Origin: Rouxiella badensis
GTDB taxonomy: Bacteria > Pseudomonadota > Gammaproteobacteria > Enterobacterales > Enterobacteriaceae
Assembly: GCA_026967495.1 (NCBI GenBank)
Contig: CP114060.1
Coordinates: 3,162,001 to 3,226,000 of the forward strand
Reading direction: 5' to 3'
Length of the DNA stretch: 64,000 nucleotides
Shown piece after piece: positions 48,101 through 56,748 of this stretch; within the stretch, counting starts at the first letter, position 1, and each line of letters opens with the position of its first letter. The notes beneath the pieces are model-generated. The model was not told where the DNA came from and did not search any database. It worked only from the letters and a program-made list of their open reading frames with translations. A program made the translations under genes and the position numbers.

Positions 48101-49090
48101 ATGCATAAATTCACTAAGGCGCTGGCGGCAGTTGGACTGGCTGCGGTTATGTCACATTCGGCTATGGCCGAGACCCTGAAGCTGGGTTTTCTGGTGAAAC
48201 AACCCGAAGAACCCTGGTTCCAGACTGAATGGAAATTTGCAGACAAGGCGGGGAAAGATCTCGGCTTCCAGGTTATCAAGATTGCTGTGCCCGACGGTGA
48301 GAAAACGTTGAACGCCATTGACAGTCTCGCGGCAAACGGCGCGAAGGGCTTTGTGATTTGTACGCCGGACCCGCGCCTTGGGCCTGCAATTATGGCCAAG
48401 GCTAAAAGCTATGACCTGAAGGTTATCGCCGTCGACGACCAGTTTGTGAATGCCAAGGGCAAGCCGATGGAGGACGTACCGTTGGTGATGATGGCGGCGA
48501 GTAAAATTGGCGAGCGTCAGGGACAGGAGTTGTATAAAGAGATGCAAAAACGCGGCTGGAAGGTTGCCGATACCGGCGTCATGGCGATTACCGCCGATGA
48601 GCTGGATACCGCTCGCCGCCGTACCACAGGCGCGATGGACGCTCTGAAAGCGGCCGGTTTCCCGGCGGCCCAGATTTACAAAGTTCCGACCAAGTCCAAC
48701 GATATTCCGGGCGCACTCGACGCGGGCAACTCCCTGCTGGTACAGCATCCGGGGGTGAAAAATTGGCTGATTCTGGGCATGAATGACAACACCGTGTTGG
48801 GCGGCGTGCGTGCGACCGAAGGGCAGGGCTTCAAGGCCGCAAACGTCATCGGTATCGGTATTAACGGCGTTGACGCGGTTAACGAGCTTTCCAAAAATGA
48901 ACAGACCGGATTTTACGGTTCGCTGTTACCTAGCCCGGACGTACACGGTTATAAAAGTATCCAAATGCTGAATAACTGGGTAACCAAAGGCGTTGAGCCG
49001 CCGAAGTTCACCGAAGTCACCGACGTGGTGCTGATAACACGCGACAACTTCAAGGCTGAACTCGACAAGAAAGGCCTGGGAGGCAAGTAA
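48101..49090 (+). CDS. araF: L-arabinose-binding periplasmic protein
   Basis: Type I sugar-binding protein of 329 aa, the same length as E. coli AraF. Signal peptide MHKFTKALAAVGLAAVMSHSAMA precursor type, cleaved near residue 23. The mature part starts ETLKLGFLVKQPEEPWFQTE, and DDQFVNAKGKPM and MNDNTVLGGVRATEGQG are AraF-like. First gene of araFGH. Confidence 0.95.
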   Translation: MHKFTKALAAVGLAAVMSHSAMAETLKLGFLVKQPEEPWFQTEWKFADKAGKDLGFQVIKIAVPDGEKTLNAIDSLAANGAKGFVICTPDPRLGPAIMAKAKSYDLKVIAVDDQFVNAKGKPMEDVPLVMMAASKIGERQGQELYKEMQKRGWKVADTGVMAITADELDTARRRTTGAMDALKAAGFPAAQIYKVPTKSNDIPGALDAGNSLLVQHPGVKNWLILGMNDNTVLGGVRATEGQGFKAANVIGIGINGVDAVNELSKNEQTGFYGSLLPSPDVHGYKSIQMLNNWVTKGVEPPKFTEVTDVVLITRDNFKAELDKKGLGGK

Positions 49091-49091
49091 C

Positions 49092-50681
49092 ATGACTTTG
49101 CTCTCGACCCCGTCATCAACGGCGCTCAACCCTTCGATTGAGGCATTCGACGTCCGCCAGCCCTATCTGACTTTTGAGGGGATCGGCAAAACCTTTCCCG
49201 GCGTCAAGGCGCTGGAGGGCATTAGCTTCAACTGCTACGCGGGGCAGATCCATGCCCTGATGGGCGAAAACGGCGCGGGGAAATCTACCCTGCTGAAGAT
49301 TCTGAGCGGGTATTACAGCCCGACTCAGGGGCAAATCTTAATAAAAGGGCAGCCGGTCACTTTTAGCAACACCACCGACGCGCTGGACGCCGGGGTGGCG
49401 ATTATCTATCAGGAGCTGCATCTGGTGCCGGAGATGACCGTGGCAGAGAACATCTATCTCGGCCAGTTGCCGAGCCGACGCGGCTGGGTGAATCGCAAGC
49501 TGCTGCGCTACGAGGCAAAACTTCAGCTCGAACATCTCGGGCTGGATATCGACCCCGACACGCCGTTGAAATATCTGTCGATCGGCCAATGGCAGATGGT
49601 TGAAATCGCCAAGGCGCTGGCGCGAAACGCCAAGGTTATCGCCTTCGATGAACCGACCAGCTCGCTGTCTGCGCGCGAGATTGAGCAGCTGTTTAGAGTT
49701 ATCCGCGAGCTGAAATCCGAAGGTCGGGTGATCGTTTATGTCTCGCATCGTATGGAGGAAATTTTTGCCCTGAGTGACGCCATCACCGTGTTTAAGGACG
49801 GTCGTTATGTCCGCACCTTCGACGACATGCAGCAGGTCGACAACGATATTCTGGTGCAGGCGATGGTCGGACGTAATCTTGGCGATATTTTCGATTATCA
49901 ACCACGACCGCTGGGTGAGGTACGACTCCAGCTTGAGGCGGTGAAAGCGCCGGGCGTGAAGTCAGAAATTAGCCTCAGCGTACGACAGGGAGAAATCGTC
50001 GGGCTGTTTGGGCTGGTCGGCGCGGGCCGCAGCGAGCTGATGAAAGGCCTGTTTGGCGGCACCCGAATAACCCGCGGCAGGGTGTTGCTCGACGGCCAGC
50101 CGTTGAAGATAAACACCCCGATCGACGCGATTCGTCAGGGCATTATGCTGTGCCCCGAAGACCGTAAGGCCGACGGGATAATTCCCGTGCACTCGGTGCG
50201 AGACAACATCAACATCAGCGCGCGACGCAAGAGCGTGAAGGTCGGATGCTTGATCAATAATCAGTGGGAGACGGACAATGCCGGCAAGCAAATCAAGGCG
50301 TTGAACATCAAGACGCCGAGCGCCGAGCAGCTGATCATGAACCTGTCAGGAGGCAATCAGCAGAAGGCTATTCTGGGGCGCTGGTTGTCGGAAGACATGA
50401 AGGTCATCTTGCTTGACGAACCGACGCGCGGCATCGATGTGGGTGCCAAACACGAGATTTATAGCGTGATTTATGCACTGGCAAAACAGGGGGTTGCCGT
50501 GCTGTTTGCCTCCAGCGACCTGCCTGAAGTGCTTGGGCTGGCCGACCGAATTCTGGTGATGCGCGAAGGCACGCTTTCCGGCGAGCTGACACACGACCAG
50601 GCTACGGAAGAAAAAGCGCTGGGCATGGCGATGCTGCGTACCCCGACATTAAATCCAGAAACCACCCCGGATGCGGCCTAA
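49092..50681 (+). CDS. araG: L-arabinose ABC importer ATPase
   Basis: Double-cassette sugar ATPase of 529 aa. Walker A of the first cassette is GENGAGKS (58-65), with signature LSIGQWQ and Walker B VIAFDEPTSSLSA. The second cassette has the degenerate Walker A GLVGAGRSE typical of the family, and signature LSGGNQQK. GGAGG precedes ATG 49092, 1 bp after araF. The first 20 residues extend beyond the usual AraG start. Confidence 0.95.
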   Translation: MTLLSTPSSTALNPSIEAFDVRQPYLTFEGIGKTFPGVKALEGISFNCYAGQIHALMGENGAGKSTLLKILSGYYSPTQGQILIKGQPVTFSNTTDALDAGVAIIYQELHLVPEMTVAENIYLGQLPSRRGWVNRKLLRYEAKLQLEHLGLDIDPDTPLKYLSIGQWQMVEIAKALARNAKVIAFDEPTSSLSAREIEQLFRVIRELKSEGRVIVYVSHRMEEIFALSDAITVFKDGRYVRTFDDMQQVDNDILVQAMVGRNLGDIFDYQPRPLGEVRLQLEAVKAPGVKSEISLSVRQGEIVGLFGLVGAGRSELMKGLFGGTRITRGRVLLDGQPLKINTPIDAIRQGIMLCPEDRKADGIIPVHSVRDNINISARRKSVKVGCLINNQWETDNAGKQIKALNIKTPSAEQLIMNLSGGNQQKAILGRWLSEDMKVILLDEPTRGIDVGAKHEIYSVIYALAKQGVAVLFASSDLPEVLGLADRILVMREGTLSGELTHDQATEEKALGMAMLRTPTLNPETTPDAA

Positions 50682-50703
50682 ACGCGGTCCAAGCAGGAGT
50701 TAA

Positions 50704-51711
50704 ATGATGTCCAGTATGACAACCAATTCTACCAAACCCGAACAGCCGAACGCTGCCGCGCGCAGCGGGCAAAACCTGATGCGCATCTGGGACAGCTACG
50801 GCATGCTGGTGGTGTTCGCCGCGCTGTTTATCGCCTGCTCGATTTTCGTGCCCAACTTTAGCTCTTTTATCAATATGAAAGGGCTAGGGCTGGCCATCTC
50901 AATGTCCGGCATGGTGGCCTGCGGCATGCTGTTCTGTTTGGCCTCCGGCGATTTTGACCTGTCGGTTGCGTCAGTCATTGCCTGTGCGGGGGTCACCACC
51001 GCCGTGGTTATCAACATGACGGAAAGCCTGTGGATTGGCGTGGCGGCGGGTCTGCTGCTGGGCGTGCTTTCCGGGCTGGTAAACGGCTTCGTGATTGCCC
51101 GATTGAAAATCAACGCCTTGATAACCACCTTGGCCACCATGCAAATTGTGCGCGGCCTGGCCTATATCATTTCTGATGGTAAAGCGGTGGGCATTGAAGA
51201 CGAACGCTTCTTCGAGCTGGGCTACGCCAACTGGCTTGGCCTGCCTGCCCCTATCTGGATAACCGTCGGTTGCCTGATAGCCTTTGGTCTGTTGCTCAAC
51301 AAAACCACCTTTGGCCGCAATACGCTGGCGATCGGCGGTAATGAGGAAGCCGCACGTCTGGCCGGGGTACCGGTGGTGCGGACTAAAATCATCATCTTCG
51401 TATTGTCAGGGCTGGTCTCAGCGGCGGCGGGCATTATCCTGGCCTCGCGCATGACCAGCGGCCAGCCGATGACTTCGCTGGGCTATGAGCTGATCGTTAT
51501 CTCGGCCTGCGTACTGGGCGGCGTGTCGCTCAAGGGAGGCATCGGTAAAATCTCCTATGTTGTCGCCGGTGTGCTGATTCTTGGCACCGTCGAAAATGCG
51601 ATGAATCTTTTAAATATTTCCCCCTTCTCGCAGTACGTGGTGCGTGGCCTCATCCTGCTCGCGGCGGTGATTTTTGACCGCTACAAACAGAAAGCGAAAC
51701 GCGCTGTGTAA
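50704..51711 (+). CDS. araH: L-arabinose ABC importer permease
   Basis: Integral membrane permease of 335 aa with eight to ten helices. Landmarks are ASGDFDLSVASVIACAGV, GLLLGVLSGLVNGFVIARL, LAIGGNEEAARLAGVPV and LGGVSLKGGIGKISYVVAG, typical of the RbsC/AraH family. CAGGAG precedes ATG 50704, 22 bp after araG. Confidence 0.95.
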   Translation: MMSSMTTNSTKPEQPNAAARSGQNLMRIWDSYGMLVVFAALFIACSIFVPNFSSFINMKGLGLAISMSGMVACGMLFCLASGDFDLSVASVIACAGVTTAVVINMTESLWIGVAAGLLLGVLSGLVNGFVIARLKINALITTLATMQIVRGLAYIISDGKAVGIEDERFFELGYANWLGLPAPIWITVGCLIAFGLLLNKTTFGRNTLAIGGNEEAARLAGVPVVRTKIIIFVLSGLVSAAAGIILASRMTSGQPMTSLGYELIVISACVLGGVSLKGGIGKISYVVAGVLILGTVENAMNLLNISPFSQYVVRGLILLAAVIFDRYKQKAKRAV

Positions 51712-51853
51712 ACGATTCCAGTTTTTAAATGGGCCTTTGGTGTGATAAATGCTCAGAAAAGTGTATTTCCTTCACATTTCTTTAACGCAAACGGGCAGTA
51801 ATTCTATTGCCCGATAGAATGGTTAGACCAGCGTGACGATTTAAGGAGGCCCG

Positions 51854-52789
51854 ATGTATCACCGCATGATTCAGGACCAGCAGTCCAATCCGCTACTCCC
51901 CGGCTACAGTTTCAACGCGTATCTGGTCGCCGGCATGACGCCCATTTTGGCCGACGGGCCGCTTGATTTCTCCATCGACCGGCCCGGTGGCATGAAGGGC
52001 TACATCCTTAATCTGACCGTTAAAGGGCAGGGTAAGGTGTTCGACGGCGAAGACACGTTTTACTGTAATCCCGGCGATTTGCTGCTGTTTCCGCCCAAGG
52101 CGCGCCATCTCTATGCACGCTCGTCCAACAGCGACTGTTGGTATCACCGTTGGGTATATTTCCGCCCTCGTGCCTACTGGGCCGACTGGCTGGAATGGCA
52201 CACCAAGACCCGCGACGTCGGTCGTCTTTCTCTGCCCAACAATACCCTGCTGCTGGAATTTGACCGCTTGTTTGCCAATATCGAACAAACGCAAAAGTCC
52301 GGTCGTCGTTTCGGCGAAGAGCTTGGGATGAATTTGTTAGAAAGGCTGCTGCTGCGTGCGATGGAAGAAGACCCGCAGAGTCCGCAGAAAATCATGGATC
52401 CGCGCGTTATCGAGGCCTGTCAGTTTATCACCGGCAATCTGGCCGGAGAGTTGCGTATTGACGAAGTCGCCCGCCACGTTTGCCTTTCTCCTTCGCGGCT
52501 GGCGCACCTGTTCCGCGAGCAGGTTGGGATTAATATCCTGCGCTGGCGGGAGGACCAACGGGTTATCCGCGCCAAACTGCTGTTGCAAACGACCCAGGAA
52601 TCGATAGCCACCATTGGCCGGGTCGTGGGTTACGACGATCAGCTCTATTTTTCTCGCGTTTTCCGTAAACGGGTCGGCGTAAGTCCCAGCGATTTCCGTC
52701 GGCGCAGCATTGAGATAAATTACCCTGCGAAGCCTTATCGGTCGCATCCGTGGCCTGAGAATGAAAACGCTGCCACCTATAATTACTGA
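51854..52789 (+). CDS. araC: Arabinose operon regulator AraC
   Basis: Dual regulator of arabinose genes, 311 aa. The N-terminal arm and cupin arabinose domain contain NPLLPGYSFNAYLVAGMTPI and RPGGMKGYILNLTVKGQG. WYHRWVYFRPRAYWADWL precedes the linker. The C-terminal double HTH has HVCLSPSRLAHLFREQVG and VGYDDQLYFSRVFRKRVG. GGAGG 5 bp before ATG 51854. Here araC lies downstream of araH in the same orientation instead of next to araB as in E. coli. Confidence 0.96.
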   Translation: MYHRMIQDQQSNPLLPGYSFNAYLVAGMTPILADGPLDFSIDRPGGMKGYILNLTVKGQGKVFDGEDTFYCNPGDLLLFPPKARHLYARSSNSDCWYHRWVYFRPRAYWADWLEWHTKTRDVGRLSLPNNTLLLEFDRLFANIEQTQKSGRRFGEELGMNLLERLLLRAMEEDPQSPQKIMDPRVIEACQFITGNLAGELRIDEVARHVCLSPSRLAHLFREQVGINILRWREDQRVIRAKLLLQTTQESIATIGRVVGYDDQLYFSRVFRKRVGVSPSDFRRRSIEINYPAKPYRSHPWPENENAATYNY

Positions 52790-52832
52790 TTTTTGATTGC
52801 AACGCTTTTTGCTCAGAACAGCGTCTGACGCT

Positions 52833-52887
52833 GAGGTTGGGCGCTGTCCCAGCCTCGCCAACGAGGGTTCCACAAGACCCCCTCGTT
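52833..52887 (+). terminator. Two hairpins after araC
   Basis: GAGGTTGGG / CCCAGCCTC (52833-52841, 52848-52856; one G-T pair) and AACGAGGG / CCCTCGTT (52860-52867, 52880-52887) follow the araC stop by 43 bp. No long T tract; together they likely end the araFGH-araC transcript. Confidence 0.55.
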
Positions 52888-53293
52888 GTTCCCGCCTCAT
52901 TCTTGTAACTTCCAATAATTAGTCCCTTCTGCGTTTTAAAATATACGGTTAAATATAATTTAAATCCCATTAAATATATCGCTTATTGTGGAAAGAATTT
53001 CTGATTAATATATTTTGTAACATCGAGCCTACGCTGTTTAATATTTATTCTTTTGTCTGGGTGAGACTATCACTATATGTGATTAGTCCGCTTTAATTGT
53101 GTCCTGTTTATTGTCTCTGAGTGCGAAAACGGGCGAAATCAGCGGGAAACAAGCATTTTTTGATAAGATACCAAGGGTTTGCGGGGTCATGCTTATTCCC
53201 AGCTTAACGTTAACGCTTGAGCAAAAATAGGGGTACTGGAACTTGCAAAGCAACCCGGTTAATAACAAATCAAAATAAAGAGAGATAGAGGAA
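52888..53293. other. AT-rich leader region of the repeat-protein gene
   Basis: About 400 bp, AT-rich, upstream of the secreted repeat protein. AAAGAGAGATAGAGGAA before the ATG holds its ribosome binding site. A minus-strand frame here (53083-53409) overlaps that gene antisense and has no support. No other feature seen. Confidence 0.5.
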
Positions 53294-54364
53294 ATGAAAC
53301 GTTCAACTCTAGCTTTATTACTTTCCTGCACAATGTTTTCTGCAATGAGTAATGCGGCCCCCGTGCAAGTATCGTCTTTCGGTAATTTCCCAGCGGACAA
53401 AGACGTCAATGGTTTTCACGGCACATTCTTGTACGGTGATACTGGCACGGTAAACGGTTTCGACCTGCCAATCCTCGGTTATGACGAGATTGACCACCTG
53501 AACGGCTTCCAGCTCGGTGCGGCGGCCGGTTCTCACATTCGTAACGGCATGAACGGTGCGGCTATTGGCCTGTTCAACTGGCACGGTGGCGAAGACAATG
53601 GTCTAAACCTGAGCCTCGCTAACCAGGTGGGCGACCTCAACGGTGTCAACGTCGGTATCTACAGCGCCGCAAAAAACATCGACGGTGTTAACCTCGGCAT
53701 TGCCAACATGACGGCCGATGTGAACGGCCTGAACCTTGCCGGTGTCGGCAACTATACCCAGGGTTCGGTTGAAGGTTTGAACGTCAGCCCGTTCAACTGG
53801 ACCACCGGTGAAACCACCGGTGCCAACGTCAGCGTGATTAACCATACCGGCAACGTCACCGGCCTGAACATCGGTGCAATCGGTAACTGGAGCGAAGGCA
53901 ACATTACCGGCCTGAACTTCGGCGTAGTGAACAAATCAGGCAACGTCACCGGCGCCAACCTCAGCGCCTTCAACTGGTCTGAAAACGTGACCGGTGCCAA
54001 CGTTTCTGCCTTCAACCGTACCTGGGACGTGACGGGTCTTAATCTGGGTGCAGCGAACGTCGCCTGGGACGTTGAGGGTGCCAACGTCGGTGCTCTGAAC
54101 TTCTCTCACGACGTGACCGGTGTGAACCTCGGTGCCATCAACATTTCCCACAATGTTAAAGGCTTGAACCTGGGTGCAATCAACGTGTCAGCCGACAGCA
54201 CCACCGATATTGGTGTGATTAACTATGCTGACAGCACCCACTTCCAGTTTGGTCTGTTCAACGCCACCAAAGACCTTGAAGGTCTGCAGATTGGTCTGAT
54301 CAACGTGGCGACCAACGCAGCGGTACCTGTTCTGCCGTTGGTTAACTTCCACCGTTCGTTCTAA
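53294..54364 (+). CDS. Secreted Asn/Gly-rich tandem-repeat protein
   Basis: A 356-aa exported protein with a signal peptide ending MSNAA. Nearly all of the mature chain is built of 14-16-residue units of the form DV.GLNLG..N, about 17 of them. Clear examples are DVTGVNLGAINISH, NVKGLNLGAINVSA, NVTGANVSAFNRTW and DVEGANVGALNFSH. The regular spacing of hydrophobic residues and Asn ladders predicts a beta-solenoid. There is no membrane anchor or sortase motif; the C-terminus ends in Phe (NFHRSF), as in many outer-membrane-targeted proteins. Monocistronic, with a strong terminator. Function unknown; adhesion or surface binding is a guess. Confidence 0.85.
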   Translation: MKRSTLALLLSCTMFSAMSNAAPVQVSSFGNFPADKDVNGFHGTFLYGDTGTVNGFDLPILGYDEIDHLNGFQLGAAAGSHIRNGMNGAAIGLFNWHGGEDNGLNLSLANQVGDLNGVNVGIYSAAKNIDGVNLGIANMTADVNGLNLAGVGNYTQGSVEGLNVSPFNWTTGETTGANVSVINHTGNVTGLNIGAIGNWSEGNITGLNFGVVNKSGNVTGANLSAFNWSENVTGANVSAFNRTWDVTGLNLGAANVAWDVEGANVGALNFSHDVTGVNLGAINISHNVKGLNLGAINVSADSTTDIGVINYADSTHFQFGLFNATKDLEGLQIGLINVATNAAVPVLPLVNFHRSF

Positions 54365-54390
54365 GTTTTTTCTAAAAGGCTTCATGTGTA

Positions 54391-54425
54391 AAGACGGCCC
54401 GCGATACTGCATCGCGGGCCGTCTT
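54391..54425. terminator. Strong bidirectional terminator hairpin
   Basis: Perfect 15-bp stem (54391-54405 with 54411-54425) and a 5-nt loop, GC-rich (AAGACGGCCCGCGAT arm). It lies between the convergent repeat-protein gene and benD, 26 bp and 15 bp from their stops. Confidence 0.85.
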
Positions 54426-54439
54426 GCTTTATGCGCTCT

Positions 54440-55222
54440 TTAGCCGAGGTCGCCGCCCGCCACGGGCAATACGGTGCCGGTAATGTAGCTGGCGTCGTCG
54501 CTGGCGAGAAACAGTATGGCCGCCGCCTGCTCGGTAACGGTTCCATAGCGATGCATCAGGCTGGTTTCAAGGGTTTGATTAACCACGCCCTGATACCACT
54601 CTGTTTCTTGTGCGGTCGGTTTTTCCTGGTTACGTGGCGTCAGTCTGGCCGGGGCATCAGTCCCGCCCGGGGCCGTTGCATTAATCCTGATACCGGTTCC
54701 AGAATACTCGAAAGCCAGGGATTGGGTCAGCGCATTGACGCCCCCTTTCGACGCGGAATAGGGGACGCGATGCACGCCCCGCGTCGCGACAGAGGAGACG
54801 TTAACAATCGCGCCGTAGCGTTGTTCGAGCAGGTAAGGCAACACGGCGCGACAGCCCCACAGCGTAGGAAACAGCGAGCGGCGGATTTCGGCCTCAATCT
54901 GCTGCGGCGAGTATTCAGCATAAGGCCGCGCCCAAATGGTGCCCCCGACGTTGTTTACCAGAATGTCCAGTCTGCCGAAGTGCTGATGCGCCTCCTCAAA
55001 GGCGGCGGCCGTGCTTTCCCACTGTTCGAGGTCAGCCCTGAGTGACAGCACGTCGCTGCCGGTCTCCCGTAACTGCTGCGCCAGGGTATCGACCCATTCT
55101 GCACGGTCGATAAGCACCAGTTTTGCGCCTTCCGCGGCAGCCCGTTCGGCAACGGCTTTGCCAATTCCCTGTGCCGCGCCGGTAATGACCATTACGCGGT
55201 CTTTAAAACGTTGATTCGTCAT
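54440..55222 (-). CDS. benD: cis-1,6-Dihydroxycyclohexadiene-1-carboxylate dehydrogenase
   Basis: Short-chain dehydrogenase that oxidises benzoate cis-diol to catechol and CO2, producing NADH; 260 aa. Cofactor motif TGAAQGIGKA (14-23), NNVGG (90-94), catalytic Y155 and K159 in YSASKGG. It starts 1 bp before the benC stop region and is the last gene of the ben-cat-pca run, just before a terminator. Confidence 0.95.
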   Translation of the reverse strand: MTNQRFKDRVMVITGAAQGIGKAVAERAAAEGAKLVLIDRAEWVDTLAQQLRETGSDVLSLRADLEQWESTAAAFEEAHQHFGRLDILVNNVGGTIWARPYAEYSPQQIEAEIRRSLFPTLWGCRAVLPYLLEQRYGAIVNVSSVATRGVHRVPYSASKGGVNALTQSLAFEYSGTGIRINATAPGGTDAPARLTPRNQEKPTAQETEWYQGVVNQTLETSLMHRYGTVTEQAAAILFLASDDASYITGTVLPVAGGDLG

Positions 55223-55223
55223 G

Positions 55224-56250
55224 TTAAGCGGTCTCTTTGCTCACCTGAGGCGCGAATTTCTCGTAGTAGAAGTTGCGCGGGGTAATGGATTTTGATTTTA
55301 GGAACGTGATCACGGCTTCAACCATCGGCGGTGGACCGCAGAGATAGATGTCAACCTCGCCGTCATTGATCTGACCCGGCTCGATATGGTCGGTGACATA
55401 GCCTTTAAGCTCGGCTGAAGACGCAGGGTCGGTCACGCAAACGCTGAAGCTGAACTGCGGAATTTGCGCCGCAAAGGCCTCAAGCTGGGCCAGTTTTACC
55501 GTATCGACGTCACGTGATACGCCATAAATCAGATGCACCTGATGCTTGAGCCTCGGACCCCTGCAACTGGTGAAGCATCGACAGGAAGGGAGCGAGGCCA
55601 GTGCCACCGGCCAGCATCAGAATGGGGCGCGTGACTTCACGCAAATAAAAACTGCCCTGAGGCCCGGTCAGATTCAGAACATCGCCCGGTTTGGCCTGGG
55701 TGGTCAGATATTGACTCATCCGGCCATTGGGCACGTTGCGGATAAGAAAAGAGAGCGTCTTTTCACCGGGCATCGAGCTGAACGAATAGGCTCGGGTGTC
55801 CTGACTGTTCGGTAGCTGAATGTTGACATACTGCCCGCTGAGGAACGGGACTCCAAGATGACTGGTCAGTTCGAGGTTCAGTTCGATGGCGCTGTCGGAC
55901 AACGATTCGGCGCGTACCACCTGGGCGGTATAGGTTTCACTGCCGGTTTTACACATCTGCGATGAGAGCGGCACGGAGATAACGCAGTCTGAGTTCGGGA
56001 TCATCTGGCAGGTCAGGACCTGACCGTCTTCGAATTCCTGTTCCGACAACGCCTCTTCGAGATACTCGTCGCCGAGGTCATACCTCCCGGATTCGCAATG
56101 GCATTTACAGGTCCCGCAGACGCCGTCGGAGCAGTCCATCGGCAGATTGACCTGCTGGCGATAGGCGGCATCCAGCACCTTTTCGTTTTCGTTGCATTCG
56201 ATGAAGCGGCTAACGCCGTCTTCAAAATTGAGCGCGATGGTATAAGCCAT
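55224..56250 (-). CDS. benC: Benzoate 1,2-dioxygenase reductase (one frameshift)
   Basis: NADH-dependent reductase that feeds electrons to BenAB; 341 aa after repair. N-terminal [2Fe-2S] domain with CSDGVCGTCKCHCESG, FAD domain with RAYSFSSMPGE, NAD domain with MLAGGTGLAPFLSML. The frame breaks at GAGCCTC 55548-55554 (GAGGCTC coding strand). Removing one G restores GAGCTC and LQGSELKHQVHLIYGV. Lies between benB and benD. Confidence 0.95.
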
Positions 56251-56259
56251 TTTCCACCT

Positions 56260-56748
56260 CTATAAATGATAAATATCAATGACGTGATTGATGTAGTCGT
56301 TGTTGAGCTGGATCTTCTTTCGCTTAATCTGGAAGCTTTCACCGGCTTTTACCAAGGTGCATTGCGTATTGCCAAAGAAGTGTTCAGCGCTTTTATAGCG
56401 ATGGCTGTAGGTGCACCAGTTGTAACGGACCTCGACCTGATTGCCTTCGTCGCTCAACACCTCGATATTGCTCAGCAGGTGGGTGGTACGCGGCTCAGGC
56501 GTGCTTGCCGCCGAACGTTCGGTTTTAATGCGATAGACACGGTCTTCCAGGCCGCCGCGGGTGTGGTAGTAAATCAGCGAGACCTCACGCTGCGGATCCG
56601 TGGTCAGGCAGTCGTCATCGCCCCAGGCCGGCATCCAGTACTCGGTATGCGGGTGATAGCACTCCAGCCATGCATCCCATTCCCGGTCGTCCAACAAGCG
56701 TGCCTCACGATAAAAAAATTGCTCAATTTGCTGTTGTAGTGAAGACAT
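56260..56748 (-). CDS. benB: Benzoate 1,2-dioxygenase small subunit
   Basis: Beta subunit of the ring-hydroxylating dioxygenase, 162 aa, SnoaL-like fold. FFYREARLLDDREWDAWLE and HLLSNIEVLSDEG are typical. Its ATG overlaps the benA stop by one base. Structural role in the alpha3-beta3 oxygenase. Confidence 0.96.
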   Translation of the reverse strand: MSSLQQQIEQFFYREARLLDDREWDAWLECYHPHTEYWMPAWGDDDCLTTDPQREVSLIYYHTRGGLEDRVYRIKTERSAASTPEPRTTHLLSNIEVLSDEGNQVEVRYNWCTYSHRYKSAEHFFGNTQCTLVKAGESFQIKRKKIQLNNDYINHVIDIYHL

